The notes below the pieces were generated by a model. It searched no databases, was not told the DNA's origin, and saw nothing but the letters and a program-made list of their open reading frames with translations. A program made the translations under genes and the position numbers. Positions 22,606 to 31,702 of a stretch of DNA of 55,532 bases are shown piece by piece; position 1 is the first letter of the stretch, and each line of letters begins with the position of its first letter. Location of the stretch: assembly GCF_001421165.1 (NCBI RefSeq), contig NZ_LMKB01000007.1:54841-110372 (forward strand), given 5' to 3'. The DNA is from Frigoribacterium sp. Leaf8 (lineage in GTDB: Bacteria; Actinomycetota; Actinomycetes; Actinomycetales; Microbacteriaceae).

Positions 22606-24882
22606 GTGACCAACGACACCCGGTCGCCGAAGCGTTGGCTGATCGGTGAACCCCTCCCCTCGGAGAAGCTCGAGGGGCAGCTGCTCCCGAAGCACCTCGC
22701 ACTGCCGATCTTCGCCAGCGACCCGCTCAGCTCGGTGGCCTACGCGCCGCAAGAACTGCTGATGATCCTGCTGATCGGCGGCCTCGGGTTCCTGACCCTC
22801 GCGCCGTGGGTGGCCGTCGCGGTCGTCGTCCTGCTGCTGGTCGTGGTGGCGTCGTACCGTCAGCTGATCAAGGCGTACCCGTCGGGCGGCGGCGACTACG
22901 AGGTCGCCCACAAGAACCTCGGCGAGAAGGCCGGGCTCGTGGTCGCCTCGGCGCTGCTCGTCGACTACGTCATGACGGTGGCCGTCTCGGTCGCCTCGGG
23001 CGTGGACAACATCATCTCGGCCGTGCCCGAACTGGCGCCGGTGCGCGTCGAGCTCGCGATCTTCTTCGTCGTCCTGCTGGCGGCCGTCAACCTCCGGGGC
23101 GTGCGCGAGTCGAGCAAGGCCTTCGCGATCCCCACCTACCTCTTCGTGTCGAGCGTCTTCGTCATGATCGTCATCGCCCTGGTGCGCACCGCCCTCGGCG
23201 ACCCGCCCGTCGCCGAGAGCGCCGAGTACACGGTGCAGGCCGACCAGCTGACGCAGGCCGCCTTCATCCTGCTGTTGCTCCGGGCCTTCTCGAGCGGCTG
23301 CTCGGCCCTGACCGGCGTCGAGGCGATCGCCAACGGCGTGCCCGCGTTCCGGCGGCCCAAGGTGCAGAACGCCCAGAAGACCCTCGTGCTGATGGGCAGC
23401 ATCGCCATCGTCCTGTTCGCCGGCCTCGTCGCCGTCGCCTTGATCGCCAAGGTGCACTACGCCGAGGACGCCTGCGACCTCCAGGGGTTCGTCGACTGCG
23501 CCACCACGCCGCAGCGCAGCCTCGTCGCGCAGATCGCGAGCGCGGTCTTCGGCGGGTCGCTGTTCGGCATCCCCTTCTACGTGATCCAGGCCTGCACCGC
23601 GGCGGTGCTGTTGCTGGCGGCGAACACGGCCTTCAACGGGTTCCCCTTGCTCGGGTCGATCCTGGCCCGCGACCAGTACGCCCCCAAGGCGCTCAACACG
23701 CGCGGCGACCGACTGATCTACTCGAACGGCGTGATCGTGCTGGCGCTGGTGGCCTGCGCCATCCTGCTCGTCTACCAGGCCAGCGTCACCGGGCTGATCC
23801 AGCTGTACATCATCGGCGTCTTCGTCTCGTTCACGCTCGGCCAGACCGGCATGGTCGTCCACTGGACCCGCATGCTGCGCGAGGGATGCGCCGACCGTGG
23901 AGCGGTGTACCGCGCCCGCGGCATCAACGCCTTCGGCGCCCTGCTCACGGCGTCGGTGTTGATCGTCGTGACGGTGACCAAGTTCACGCACGGCGCCTGG
24001 CTGGTGTTCGTCATCATGCCGATCCTCTTCGTGCTGATGCTCGGCGTGAACCGCTACTACCGGGACGTGCTCGTCGAGATCGAGCCCGACGCCACGACGC
24101 AGTTCGGCTCGCACGGCGACCACGCGATCGTGCTGGTCGGCACCATGCAGAAGCCCGTGCTGAAGGCCCTCGACTACGCCATCGCCGCACGCCACGAGTC
24201 GCTCGAGGCGATCCACGTGGGCATCGACGACGAAGCAACGGCGCTCCTGCAGCGTCAGTGGGCCGAGCAGGACATCGAGGTGCCCCTGCGCATCGTCGCC
24301 TCGCCGTACCGCGACATCAGCATGCCGCTGATCAAGTACATCAAGGCCCACCGTGAAGAGCACGGCAGCGAGGTCGTCACGGTCTACACGCCCATCTACA
24401 TCGTCGGCCACTGGTGGGAGGCCGCGCTGCACAACCACAAGAGCCGCCGCATCCGCCAGAAGCTCATGCTCGTGCACGGCGTGACGATCTCGCTCGTGCC
24501 GTGGCTGCTCGACTCGTCCGAGGTGCTCTACGGGCGTCGATCGCGGCCGATCCCCGGCCAGGACCGCCGTGGGGAGCCGATCCGCCCCCGCCCCGTGCCG
24601 CGCCGCGTGCTCGAGCCGGCCGGTCGCCGGTCGGGCGCCGCCGGCGGGGCCCTGGGCGCCGACGCGGGCCCGGACGGCCGCGCCGGGGCGGCGGTCGAAG
24701 GAGGCGCGGTGCAGCGGGGCCTCGACGTCCAGCCCGCGCAGAACGGCACGAAACCCGGCCCGAAGCAGACCCCGCGCGCACCGGGCTCGGCGGCCGGCAA
24801 CCGCGGAGGCGGCGCCGCCGCACGCAAGGCCCGCTCGGCCGCCCGCAACTCGACCGGCACCTCGCCCCGCAAGAAGAAGTAG
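22606..24882 (+). CDS. APC-superfamily permease, KimA-like (potassium/proton symport type)
   Basis: 758 aa. Twelve hydrophobic segments with the KimA/YdaO opening LPIFASDPLSSVAYAPQELL and YPSGGGDYEVAHKNLGEKAG, then a cytoplasmic domain of about 200 residues (LVGTMQKPVLKALDYAIAA, ESLEAIHVGIDD) as in KimA. KimA imports K+ with protons and in Bacillus its protein and RNA are controlled by c-di-AMP; no c-di-AMP riboswitch is seen here and the promoter is leaderless. Residues 644-758 are an unusual basic, Gly/Pro/Arg-rich tail ending in PRKKK, with no match I recognise. K+ as substrate is inferred from family. Convergent with the LacI gene, 18 bp apart. Confidence 0.83.
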   Translation: MTNDTRSPKRWLIGEPLPSEKLEGQLLPKHLALPIFASDPLSSVAYAPQELLMILLIGGLGFLTLAPWVAVAVVVLLLVVVASYRQLIKAYPSGGGDYEVAHKNLGEKAGLVVASALLVDYVMTVAVSVASGVDNIISAVPELAPVRVELAIFFVVLLAAVNLRGVRESSKAFAIPTYLFVSSVFVMIVIALVRTALGDPPVAESAEYTVQADQLTQAAFILLLLRAFSSGCSALTGVEAIANGVPAFRRPKVQNAQKTLVLMGSIAIVLFAGLVAVALIAKVHYAEDACDLQGFVDCATTPQRSLVAQIASAVFGGSLFGIPFYVIQACTAAVLLLAANTAFNGFPLLGSILARDQYAPKALNTRGDRLIYSNGVIVLALVACAILLVYQASVTGLIQLYIIGVFVSFTLGQTGMVVHWTRMLREGCADRGAVYRARGINAFGALLTASVLIVVTVTKFTHGAWLVFVIMPILFVLMLGVNRYYRDVLVEIEPDATTQFGSHGDHAIVLVGTMQKPVLKALDYAIAARHESLEAIHVGIDDEATALLQRQWAEQDIEVPLRIVASPYRDISMPLIKYIKAHREEHGSEVVTVYTPIYIVGHWWEAALHNHKSRRIRQKLMLVHGVTISLVPWLLDSSEVLYGRRSRPIPGQDRRGEPIRPRPVPRRVLEPAGRRSGAAGGALGADAGPDGRAGAAVEGGAVQRGLDVQPAQNGTKPGPKQTPRAPGSAAGNRGGGAAARKARSAARNSTGTSPRKKK

Positions 24883-24900
24883 CGCCGGCGCCCGGGAGCG

Positions 24901-25899
24901 TCAGCGCCAGACGGTGCGGGGCCGCAGCAGCCGGTGCCGCGGCTCGCTGTCGTCGAGCAGCAGCGAGAGCACGGCTCCTGCGACGTCGACGAGCGGTTGC
25001 TCGACGCTCGACAGGCCGAGCGCCGAGGCGACCGGGGTGTCGTCGTAGCCCACGACCGGCACCGATGACCCCAGCACGACCGATGCCCCGAGCGCGAGGG
25101 TGTCGCTCGCGCACACCACGGCGTCCACCGCGACTCCCGCGTCGAGCACCGACCGGACCGCAGCCGAGGCGAGCGGCACCGAGTCCTCGACGGCCAGGTC
25201 GAGCGCGTCGATCGAGGCCGGATCGAGCGTGCCCCGTGACGCGAGCGCCTCGCGCCACCCGCGCCTCCGGTCGTCCCCGGCGCCCGAGCCGGCGGGCCAG
25301 CCGAGGAAGGCCACGTGCGTCGCACCCCGGTCGAGCAGGTCGTCGGTCGTCGAGGCGAGGCCGGCGCGTCCGTCGACGTCGACCCAGCGGTGTTGCGGGT
25401 CGCCCATGTCGTCGATCCCCCAGGGCCGACCGAAGGTGACGAAGTCGGCGCCGGCGTCGATCAGCCATTCGGTGCGCGGGTCGTCGAAGAACGTCGAGGT
25501 GAGCACGAACCCGTCGACGTCGGCGCCGTCGAGCAGGCGGCGGAACTGGGCGATCTCGTCGTCGGGCCCGGCCGCCGTGTACAGCAGGATGCGGTGGTCG
25601 CGAGCGTCGGCCTGCTCGGTGACCGCGTGCAGGAACCGGTCGAGCACCGCGCCCGAGATGCCGTTCTGCACGGGGTCGAGCCGGATGCCGATGGTCGAGC
25701 TCTTGCGGGTGCGCAATCGTCGCGCCGACGCGTGCGGCCGGTAGCCGAGGTCCGCGATCGCCCGCTCGACCCGGCCCCGCGTGTCGGGTCGGACGATGTC
25801 GGGCGCGTTCAGCACGTTCGAGACGGTCTGCCGCGACACCCCCGCGACCGAGGCGACGTCGCTGACGGTCGGGAGGCGCGGTGTCGGAACCCGAGTCAT
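24901..25899 (-). CDS. LacI-family sugar regulator
   Basis: 332 aa. N-terminal HTH and hinge: TVSDVASVAGVSRQTVSNVL, then RRLRTRKSSTIGI, followed by a periplasmic-binding-protein-like sugar domain (SDTLALGASVVLG, PVVGYDDTPVASALGLSSV). It is divergent from a sugar ABC operon and its operator, a perfect 18-bp palindrome, overlaps that operon's start region, so it is the specific repressor. ATG at 25899 chosen because GGAGGG lies 6 nt upstream; an in-frame GTG at 25911 is possible. The inducer should be the imported sugar or its cleavage product. Confidence 0.88.
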   Translation of the reverse strand: MTRVPTPRLPTVSDVASVAGVSRQTVSNVLNAPDIVRPDTRGRVERAIADLGYRPHASARRLRTRKSSTIGIRLDPVQNGISGAVLDRFLHAVTEQADARDHRILLYTAAGPDDEIAQFRRLLDGADVDGFVLTSTFFDDPRTEWLIDAGADFVTFGRPWGIDDMGDPQHRWVDVDGRAGLASTTDDLLDRGATHVAFLGWPAGSGAGDDRRRGWREALASRGTLDPASIDALDLAVEDSVPLASAAVRSVLDAGVAVDAVVCASDTLALGASVVLGSSVPVVGYDDTPVASALGLSSVEQPLVDVAGAVLSLLLDDSEPRHRLLRPRTVWR

Positions 25900-25978
25900 C
25901 GTGCCCTCCACCCCGGCGCCGGTCGGCGGCCTCGGGTCACGTTACCCCAGCGCCCGGGTGCCTCTCGGCTCCCCGGTC

Positions 25979-26035
25979 TTGACACCCACGGGGCGGCCTG
26001 CCTACTCTGACGACACGGATTTGATCGATCAAATC
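25979..26035 (+). promoter_or_regulatory. promoter and LacI-type operator of sugar ABC operon
   Basis: TTGACA (25979-25984), 18-bp spacer, TACTCT (26003-26008). Ten bp downstream lies the perfect 18-bp palindrome GATTTGATCGATCAAATC (26018-26035), placed at the expected transcription start, where a bound repressor would block initiation. The central CG step is typical of LacI-family operators. Confidence 0.8.
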
Positions 26036-26131
26036 TCACGTCCGCCCCCGCTCCATCCCGAGGCGCCACCCCGGCACCACACCCCGACCACAGCACCCGC
26101 ACCATCGCAACGACGCGACGAGAGGCCCACC

Positions 26132-27385
26132 ATGCGACGACGCACGACCCGCCTGGCGGCAGCAGCCGCCCTCACCACCATCTCGGCCCTGGCCCTCACG
26201 GCCTGCGGCTCCGGCTTCAGCGAGGGGTCGGGCGCCGCGAGCGACGGCGCCCTCACCAGCAGCGACGACTCGCTGACCGTGCTGATCGGCTCGAGCGGAG
26301 ACGCCGAGACGAAGGCCGTCACCGACGCCGTCGCGAGCTGGTCCGACGACTCGGGCACCGGCGCCGAGGTCAGCGTGGCCTCCGACCTGCCGCAGCAGCT
26401 CAGCCAGGGCTTCGCCTCGGGCGAGCCGGCCGACGTGTTCTACGTCTCGACCGACACGCTCGCGGGCTTCGCCGGCAACGGCAGCCTGCTGGCCTACGGC
26501 GACCAGCTCGCCAACGAGGGCGACTTCTTCCCGACCCTCGTCGACAGTTTCACGCTCGACGACCGGTTCTACTGCGCGCCCAAGGACTTCTCGACCCTCG
26601 GCCTGATCATCAACACCGACATGTGGGCCGCGGCCGGCCTGTCCGACGCCGACGTCCCGACCGACTGGGACTCGCTGAAGGCGGTCGCCGCGAAGCTCAC
26701 GACGGCCGACCACGTGGGCCTGGCCTTCAGCCCCGAGTACGCCCGGGTGGGCGCGTTCATGGCGCAGGCCGGCGGCGCGGTGACCACCGCCGACGGCACC
26801 GAGGCGACGCTCGACTCGTCCGAGAACGTCGAGGCGCTGACCTACGTGAAGGACCTGCTGACCAGCGGCGACGCCGCGTTCTCGAGCGACCTCGGCGCGG
26901 GCTGGGGCGGCGAGGCCTTCGGCACGGGCAAGGCGGCGATGACCATCGAGGGCAACTGGATCACCGGCGCACTCACCAACGACTACCCCGACGTGTCGTA
27001 CCAGGTGGCCGAGCTGCCCGCCGGCCCCGGCGGCCAGGGCACGTTGCAGTTCACCAACTGCTGGGGCATCGCCGCCGACAGCCCCAACCAGCAGGCCGCC
27101 GTCGACCTCGTCGAGCAGCTGACGAGCACCGACCAGCAGCTCGCCTTCGCCGACGCGTTCGGCGTCATGCCCTCGATCCAGTCGGCCGCCGACACCTGGA
27201 AGTCCGACAACCCCGACCAGGCCGCGTTCCTCGACTCGGTCGAGTTCGCCCAGGGCACGCCCACGCAGGACGGGTCCGCCGCCGTGATCAGCGACTTCAA
27301 CTCGCAGCTCTCCGGCCTGAAGGACGGCGACCCGAAGACGATCCTCGAGTCCGCGCAGAAGAACTTCGAGGCGATCCTCCAGTAA
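26132..27385 (+). CDS. sugar ABC transporter substrate-binding lipoprotein
   Basis: 417 aa. Signal peptide with a lipobox (ALALTAC, Cys25), so it is a lipoprotein on the outer face of the membrane. Family 1 solute-binding fold: DVFYVSTDTLAGFAGNGSL, FGTGKAAMTIEGNWITGAL, WGIAADSPNQQAA. It captures an oligosaccharide for the two permeases downstream. ATG at 26132 chosen as it begins the signal peptide (MRRRTTRLAAAAAL). A stable hairpin follows the stop, which usually keeps the binding protein more abundant than the permeases. No ATPase gene is in the operon; a shared MsiK-like ATPase elsewhere is the common arrangement. Confidence 0.9.
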   Translation: MRRRTTRLAAAAALTTISALALTACGSGFSEGSGAASDGALTSSDDSLTVLIGSSGDAETKAVTDAVASWSDDSGTGAEVSVASDLPQQLSQGFASGEPADVFYVSTDTLAGFAGNGSLLAYGDQLANEGDFFPTLVDSFTLDDRFYCAPKDFSTLGLIINTDMWAAAGLSDADVPTDWDSLKAVAAKLTTADHVGLAFSPEYARVGAFMAQAGGAVTTADGTEATLDSSENVEALTYVKDLLTSGDAAFSSDLGAGWGGEAFGTGKAAMTIEGNWITGALTNDYPDVSYQVAELPAGPGGQGTLQFTNCWGIAADSPNQQAAVDLVEQLTSTDQQLAFADAFGVMPSIQSAADTWKSDNPDQAAFLDSVEFAQGTPTQDGSAAVISDFNSQLSGLKDGDPKTILESAQKNFEAILQ

Positions 27386-27392
27386 CCCTCGG

Positions 27393-27420
27393 GGCACCGC
27401 GCCTCCCCCGGCGCGGTGCC
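27393..27420 (+). terminator. intra-operon hairpin after the binding-protein gene
   Basis: Perfect 11-bp stem GGCACCGCGCC / GGCGCGGTGCC with loop tccccc, 7 nt after the stop. Likely stabilises the binding-protein mRNA or partly terminates before the permease genes. The left arm includes a CGCGCCTCC motif. The next 174 bp to 27594 hold no gene. Confidence 0.7.
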
Positions 27421-27594
27421 TCGCACTCCCCACCCGACGGGGGCGGCCGGGGCCGCGACGCGTCCTCCCCAGGGCGGTCGCGCCTCCGTCCCTCCCCGGT
27501 CCCGTTCACTCCTCCCCCGCGGCCGCGCCTCGTCGGCGATCATCCGAGGAGGCGCGACCCACCGACCCGAGACAGCGCACGAAAGGCAGTCCCC

Positions 27595-28683
27595 ATGACC
27601 GCGATCTCGACCAAGGTCCCCCGACGGCGCAGCGCCGTCTCGCGCGGCGAGGGCCTCTCGGGCTGGCTGTTCGTCTCGCCCGTGCTGATCGTCCTGGGCC
27701 TCTTCCTGGCCGTGCCCGTCCTGATGGCCCTCTGGGTCAGCGTCTCGGACTGGACCGGCCGGGGCTCCCCCTTCGCGGCCGGCGTCGGCTTCGTCGGGGC
27801 GCAGAACTACCGAGACCTGCTCGGCGGCGGCGGCCTGGCCGAGCGCGACTTCGGCCTGAGCCTGCGCAACAACGCCTGGTACGTGATCCTCGTCGTGCCC
27901 ATCCAGACCGCCGTGGCTCTGCTGCTCGCCGTGTTGGTGAACCGCCAGGTGCTGCGCGGCCGCGGGTTCTTCCGCACCGCGTTCTACTTCCCGTCGGTGA
28001 CCAGCTCGGTCGCCATCACCGTCCTGTGGCTGTTCCTGTTCTCGCAGAGCGGCGCGGTGAACAAGCTGCTCTCGTTCGTCGGCATCACCGGGCCCGCGTG
28101 GTTCAACGACGCCAGCGGCGTGCTGCACAACCTGCTCGCCGTCGTCGGCGTCACGCAGCCCCCGGCCCTGCTGGCCGACCACACCGCCCTCGGCGTCAGC
28201 TGGTGGGACTGGCTGGCCGGGCCGTCGGTCGCGATGTCCGCGTTCATCCTGATGGCCGTCTTCACCACCAGTGGCACGTTCATGCTGCTCTTCCTGGCGG
28301 CCCTGCAGAACCTCGGTGGCGACGTCCAAGAGGCCGCGATGATGGACGGCGCGAGCGGCTGGCAGCGCTTCTGGCGCATCACGTTGCCGCAACTGCGACC
28401 GACGCTCTTCACGGTCCTCACCCTCGGCCTCATCGGCACCTGGCAGGTCTTCGACCAGATCTACACCGGCACCCAGGGCGGCCCGCAGAAGACCACGCTG
28501 ACGCCCGCCTACCTCTCGTACACCTCGGCGTTCGGCGAACAGGAGTGGGGTCGCGGCGCGGCCATCGCCTTCGTGCTGTTCGTCATCATCGTCGCCTTGA
28601 CGATCCTGCAGCGCATCGTGCTGCGCGAACGGGCCGTGTCGAAGAGACGCACCCGGCTCTACACGACAGGAGTCGAGCGATGA
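27595..28683 (+). CDS. sugar ABC transporter permease (MalF-like)
   Basis: 362 aa, six or more membrane helices starting with LFVSPVLIVLGLFLAVPVLMAL. The EAA loop that contacts the ATPase is DVQEAAMMDGASGWQRFWRI followed by TLPQL. First permease of the heterodimer. ATG at 27595 has AAAGG 8-12 nt upstream; the stop overlaps the next start (ATGA). The loop between helices 3 and 4 is longer than usual (SFVGITGPAWFNDASGV onward), a feature of some actinobacterial MalF-type proteins. Confidence 0.9.
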   Translation: MTAISTKVPRRRSAVSRGEGLSGWLFVSPVLIVLGLFLAVPVLMALWVSVSDWTGRGSPFAAGVGFVGAQNYRDLLGGGGLAERDFGLSLRNNAWYVILVVPIQTAVALLLAVLVNRQVLRGRGFFRTAFYFPSVTSSVAITVLWLFLFSQSGAVNKLLSFVGITGPAWFNDASGVLHNLLAVVGVTQPPALLADHTALGVSWWDWLAGPSVAMSAFILMAVFTTSGTFMLLFLAALQNLGGDVQEAAMMDGASGWQRFWRITLPQLRPTLFTVLTLGLIGTWQVFDQIYTGTQGGPQKTTLTPAYLSYTSAFGEQEWGRGAAIAFVLFVIIVALTILQRIVLRERAVSKRRTRLYTTGVER

Positions 28684-29606
28684 CCACGACCGCACCGATC
28701 GCCGACCGGACGAACCCCTCCTCGCCGGTCGCGCCTCCCCCGGCCCCACCTCACCCGGCCGGGCGCGAGCCCCGCAGCACGCGACGCATCGCCGGCACCT
28801 CGGTGCTCTACGCCGTGCTGATCGTCATCGCGGCGATCTACATCCTGCCGTTCCTGATCAACGTGGCGACGTCGTTCAAGACCGACCCCGAGGCGGCCTC
28901 CGACCCGTTGGCGTTGATCCCGATCACGCCGACGGTCGCCGCCTACCGCCAGCTGTTCCTCAACAGCGACTTCCCGACCTGGTTCCAGAACTCCGCGATC
29001 GTGACGATCGTGGTGACGCTCGGGCGGGTCTTCTTCAACTCGCTGGCCGGCTACGCCCTGGCGCGGCTGCAGTTCCGGGGGCGCAACGTCGTCTTCGTGC
29101 TGCTGATCGGCGTGATGGCGGTGCCGACGGTCGTGCTGCTCATCCCGAAGTTCCTGGTGATCAACCAGCTCGGCATGTACGACTCGTACTCGGGCATGAT
29201 CGTGCCGCTGCTGACCGACGCCGCCGGGGTCTTCATCATGAAGAACTTCTTCGAGTCGATCCCGCGCAGCGTCGAAGAGCAGGCGCGCATCGACGGTGCC
29301 GGCACCTTCCGGGTCTTCTGGTCGATCGTCCTGCCCATGGCTCGCCCGGCCCTCGTGACGATCATCATCCTGTCGTTCCAGGGGTCGTGGAACGAGCTCT
29401 CGCACTTCATCGTGTCGACCCAGTCGCCCGAGCTGACCACCCTCACCAAGGGCGTCGCGAGCCTCGCCTCGGGGCAGCTGAGCCAGGGGTCGCAGTACCC
29501 GATCAAGCTCGCGGCCGCCGCGGTCATGACGATCCCGGTCGCCATCGTCTTCTTCGTCTTCCAGCGCCGCATCATGAACGCCAGCGCCGGGGCCGTCAAA
29601 GAGTGA
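28680..29606 (+). CDS. sugar ABC transporter permease (MalG-like)
   Basis: 308 aa. A Pro-rich cytoplasmic N-terminus of about 35 residues, then six helices from VLYAVLIVIAAIYILPFLIN. EAA loop SVEEQARIDGAGTFRVFWSI followed by VLPMARP. Second permease of the pair; its start overlaps the first permease's stop. MalG-type proteins of CUT1 transporters carry oligosaccharides, in line with the glycosidase that follows. Confidence 0.9.
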   Translation: MTTTAPIADRTNPSSPVAPPPAPPHPAGREPRSTRRIAGTSVLYAVLIVIAAIYILPFLINVATSFKTDPEAASDPLALIPITPTVAAYRQLFLNSDFPTWFQNSAIVTIVVTLGRVFFNSLAGYALARLQFRGRNVVFVLLIGVMAVPTVVLLIPKFLVINQLGMYDSYSGMIVPLLTDAAGVFIMKNFFESIPRSVEEQARIDGAGTFRVFWSIVLPMARPALVTIIILSFQGSWNELSHFIVSTQSPELTTLTKGVASLASGQLSQGSQYPIKLAAAAVMTIPVAIVFFVFQRRIMNASAGAVKE

Positions 29607-29670
29607 TGCACGCCGCGACGCCCACCCCGTCGCACCCCACGCCCGCCACCCGGAGCCCCAGGAGCCCCCG

Positions 29671-31626
29671 ATGACCCAGACCTCCCCCCTCGATTCCGAC
29701 CACGCCGACCGGTCGACCCCGACACCCGGCCTCCAGCCGTTCCTCGCCGCCGAGACCGTCGTGCTGAGGGCTCCCGTCCAGGCGTGGTCGGCCGCCGACG
29801 GGTCGATGGGCGCGGCGACGATCCACGGCGTCTACCTCGGCGACGTGCGTCTCGTCGCCGGGCACGGCGTCACCGTCGACGGTCTCGTCCCCGAGCACGT
29901 GGCCACGGTGCCCCTCGGAGCCTCGTCGGTCCGCTTCGAGTCGCTGCTGCGCGGCCTCGACGACGCCGGAGCCGACCCCGACGTCCGCCTGAGCTCGCTC
30001 CGTGACGTCACGACCACGGGCGTCCACGAGCGCCACACGGTCACCTCCCGGCTCGACCGCGAGCTCACGGTCACCCTGGCCGCGACCCTCCGACCCGACG
30101 CGTCCCCCATGGACCACGTGAAGGCCGGGATCGTGGGCGCGCCCGTGCGCGACGCGACGCTCAGGTCCGACGGCACCCGCGCCTCCTGGCGGGCAGAAGG
30201 AGTCCGGGTCGACCTCGAGACCCGAGGAGGCGCGGTGCGGGACACCCCGGCCGGCCTCGTCGTCGAGTGGGTCGCCGTCGTCCCCGCCCGGAGTTCCGTG
30301 ACGGTCGGTCTCGACCTGGTCGCGACCGCCCCCGACGCCGTCGTCCGGGGCGTGCGGACGCCGCCGCACTGGGCCGACCTCGACCCGGCGCCGCGTGACG
30401 ACCGGCTCGCCCGCTGGGTCGACCGTGCCCGCGACGACCTGGCGGCGCTCCGGCTGACCACGACGACGGCACCCGACGACGTGTTCTACGCCGCAGGTGC
30501 GCCCTGGTTCTTCACGCTCTTCGGCCGCGACTCGCTCTGGGCCGCCCGCTTCACCCTGCCCCTCGACCTCACGGTCGCGGGGGGCACCCTGCGGGTGCTG
30601 GCGGGACTCCAGGGCACTCGACACGTGCCGGGAACGGCCGAGCAGCCGGGCAAGATCATGCACGAACTCCGTCAACGGACGTTGACGATCCCCGGTGAGG
30701 ACGTCAGCCTGCCCCCGCTCTACTACGGCACCGTCGACGCGACCGCGCTCTGGATCTGTCTGCTGCACGACGCCTGGCGCTGGGGCCTGCCGCGGGCCGA
30801 GGTCGAGGCGCTGCTGCCGCACCTCGACGCAGCCCTCGCCTGGATGCGCGACTCGGGCGACAGCGACGGCGACCTGCTGCTCGAGTACGTCGACGAGACC
30901 GGCCACGGCTTGGCGAACCAGGGCTGGAAGGACTCCGGGGACAGCGTCCAGTGGCGCGACGGAACCCTCGCCGAGGGGCCGATCGCGCTCTGCGAGGTGC
31001 AGGCCTACGCGTACGAGGCGGCCGTGCACGGGGCCGACCTGCTCGACGCCTTCGGTCGGGCGGGCGGCGACGCGTGGCGCGACTGGGCGGGGCGCCTGCG
31101 CGACCGGTTCCGCGCCTCCTTCTGGGTCGACGACGACGCGGGCGCCTACCCGGCGATCGCCCTCGACGCGGCCAAGCGGCCGGTCGACACGGTCACGAGC
31201 AACCTCGGGCACCTGCTCGGCACGGGTCTGCTCGACCCGGACGAGGAGGCGCTGGTCGCGTCCCGCCTCGTCTCGCCCGAGCTGTCCAGCGGTTTCGGCC
31301 TCCGCACGATGTCGACCGACAGCGCCGGCTACTGGCCCCTGAGCTACCACGGGGGCAGCGTCTGGACCCACGACACGGCCATCGCGGTGCAGGGCCTCGC
31401 CCGGGCCGGGTTCGCCGACGAGGCCGCGGTGCTCGCCGAGGGCCTGCTCGCGGCGGCGCCGACCTTCGACTACCGGATGCCCGAGCTCCACTCGGGCGAC
31501 CCGGCCCGCGAGATGCCGTCGCCCGTGCCGTACCCCGCCTCGTGCCGCCCCCAGGCCTGGTCCGCCGCAGCCGCCGTCGCCGTCTGGTCCGCCACGCACG
31601 CCGTGCGCCCGCCCCGCCACCCATGA
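29671..31626 (+). CDS. amylo-alpha-1,6-glucosidase / glycogen-debranching-type glycosidase
   Basis: 651 aa. N-terminal beta domain of the glycogen debranching N-terminal type (GVYLGDVRLVAGHGVTVDG), then an (alpha/alpha)6 barrel with PWFFTLFGRDSLWAAR, GHGLANQGWKDSGDSVQWRDG and GGSVWTHDTAIAVQG, as in MGH1-like glycosidases. Acid residues in QGWKDSGDS and the His-Asp of WTHDTAIA are likely catalytic or substrate contacts. No signal peptide, so it acts on the imported sugar in the cytoplasm. AGGAG 8 nt before the ATG; last gene of the operon. The exact linkage cut is not known; alpha-1,6- or other alpha-glucosides are plausible. Confidence 0.83.
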   Translation: MTQTSPLDSDHADRSTPTPGLQPFLAAETVVLRAPVQAWSAADGSMGAATIHGVYLGDVRLVAGHGVTVDGLVPEHVATVPLGASSVRFESLLRGLDDAGADPDVRLSSLRDVTTTGVHERHTVTSRLDRELTVTLAATLRPDASPMDHVKAGIVGAPVRDATLRSDGTRASWRAEGVRVDLETRGGAVRDTPAGLVVEWVAVVPARSSVTVGLDLVATAPDAVVRGVRTPPHWADLDPAPRDDRLARWVDRARDDLAALRLTTTTAPDDVFYAAGAPWFFTLFGRDSLWAARFTLPLDLTVAGGTLRVLAGLQGTRHVPGTAEQPGKIMHELRQRTLTIPGEDVSLPPLYYGTVDATALWICLLHDAWRWGLPRAEVEALLPHLDAALAWMRDSGDSDGDLLLEYVDETGHGLANQGWKDSGDSVQWRDGTLAEGPIALCEVQAYAYEAAVHGADLLDAFGRAGGDAWRDWAGRLRDRFRASFWVDDDAGAYPAIALDAAKRPVDTVTSNLGHLLGTGLLDPDEEALVASRLVSPELSSGFGLRTMSTDSAGYWPLSYHGGSVWTHDTAIAVQGLARAGFADEAAVLAEGLLAAAPTFDYRMPELHSGDPAREMPSPVPYPASCRPQAWSAAAAVAVWSATHAVRPPRHP

Positions 31627-31702
31627 CCGCTCGCCCCGCCGCCGATGGTGCGCGCACCCTCCCGCCGAACGCGGGCGAGCCCGCGCACGGGCATCGCCTG
31701 CG

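Noticed and set aside
27386-27594. 6C-type actinobacterial small RNA from the C-rich hairpin loop
   Set aside because: The loop has five or six C residues, but only one such hairpin is present and it sits right behind the binding-protein stop, so an mRNA-stabilising or terminator hairpin is the simpler reading.
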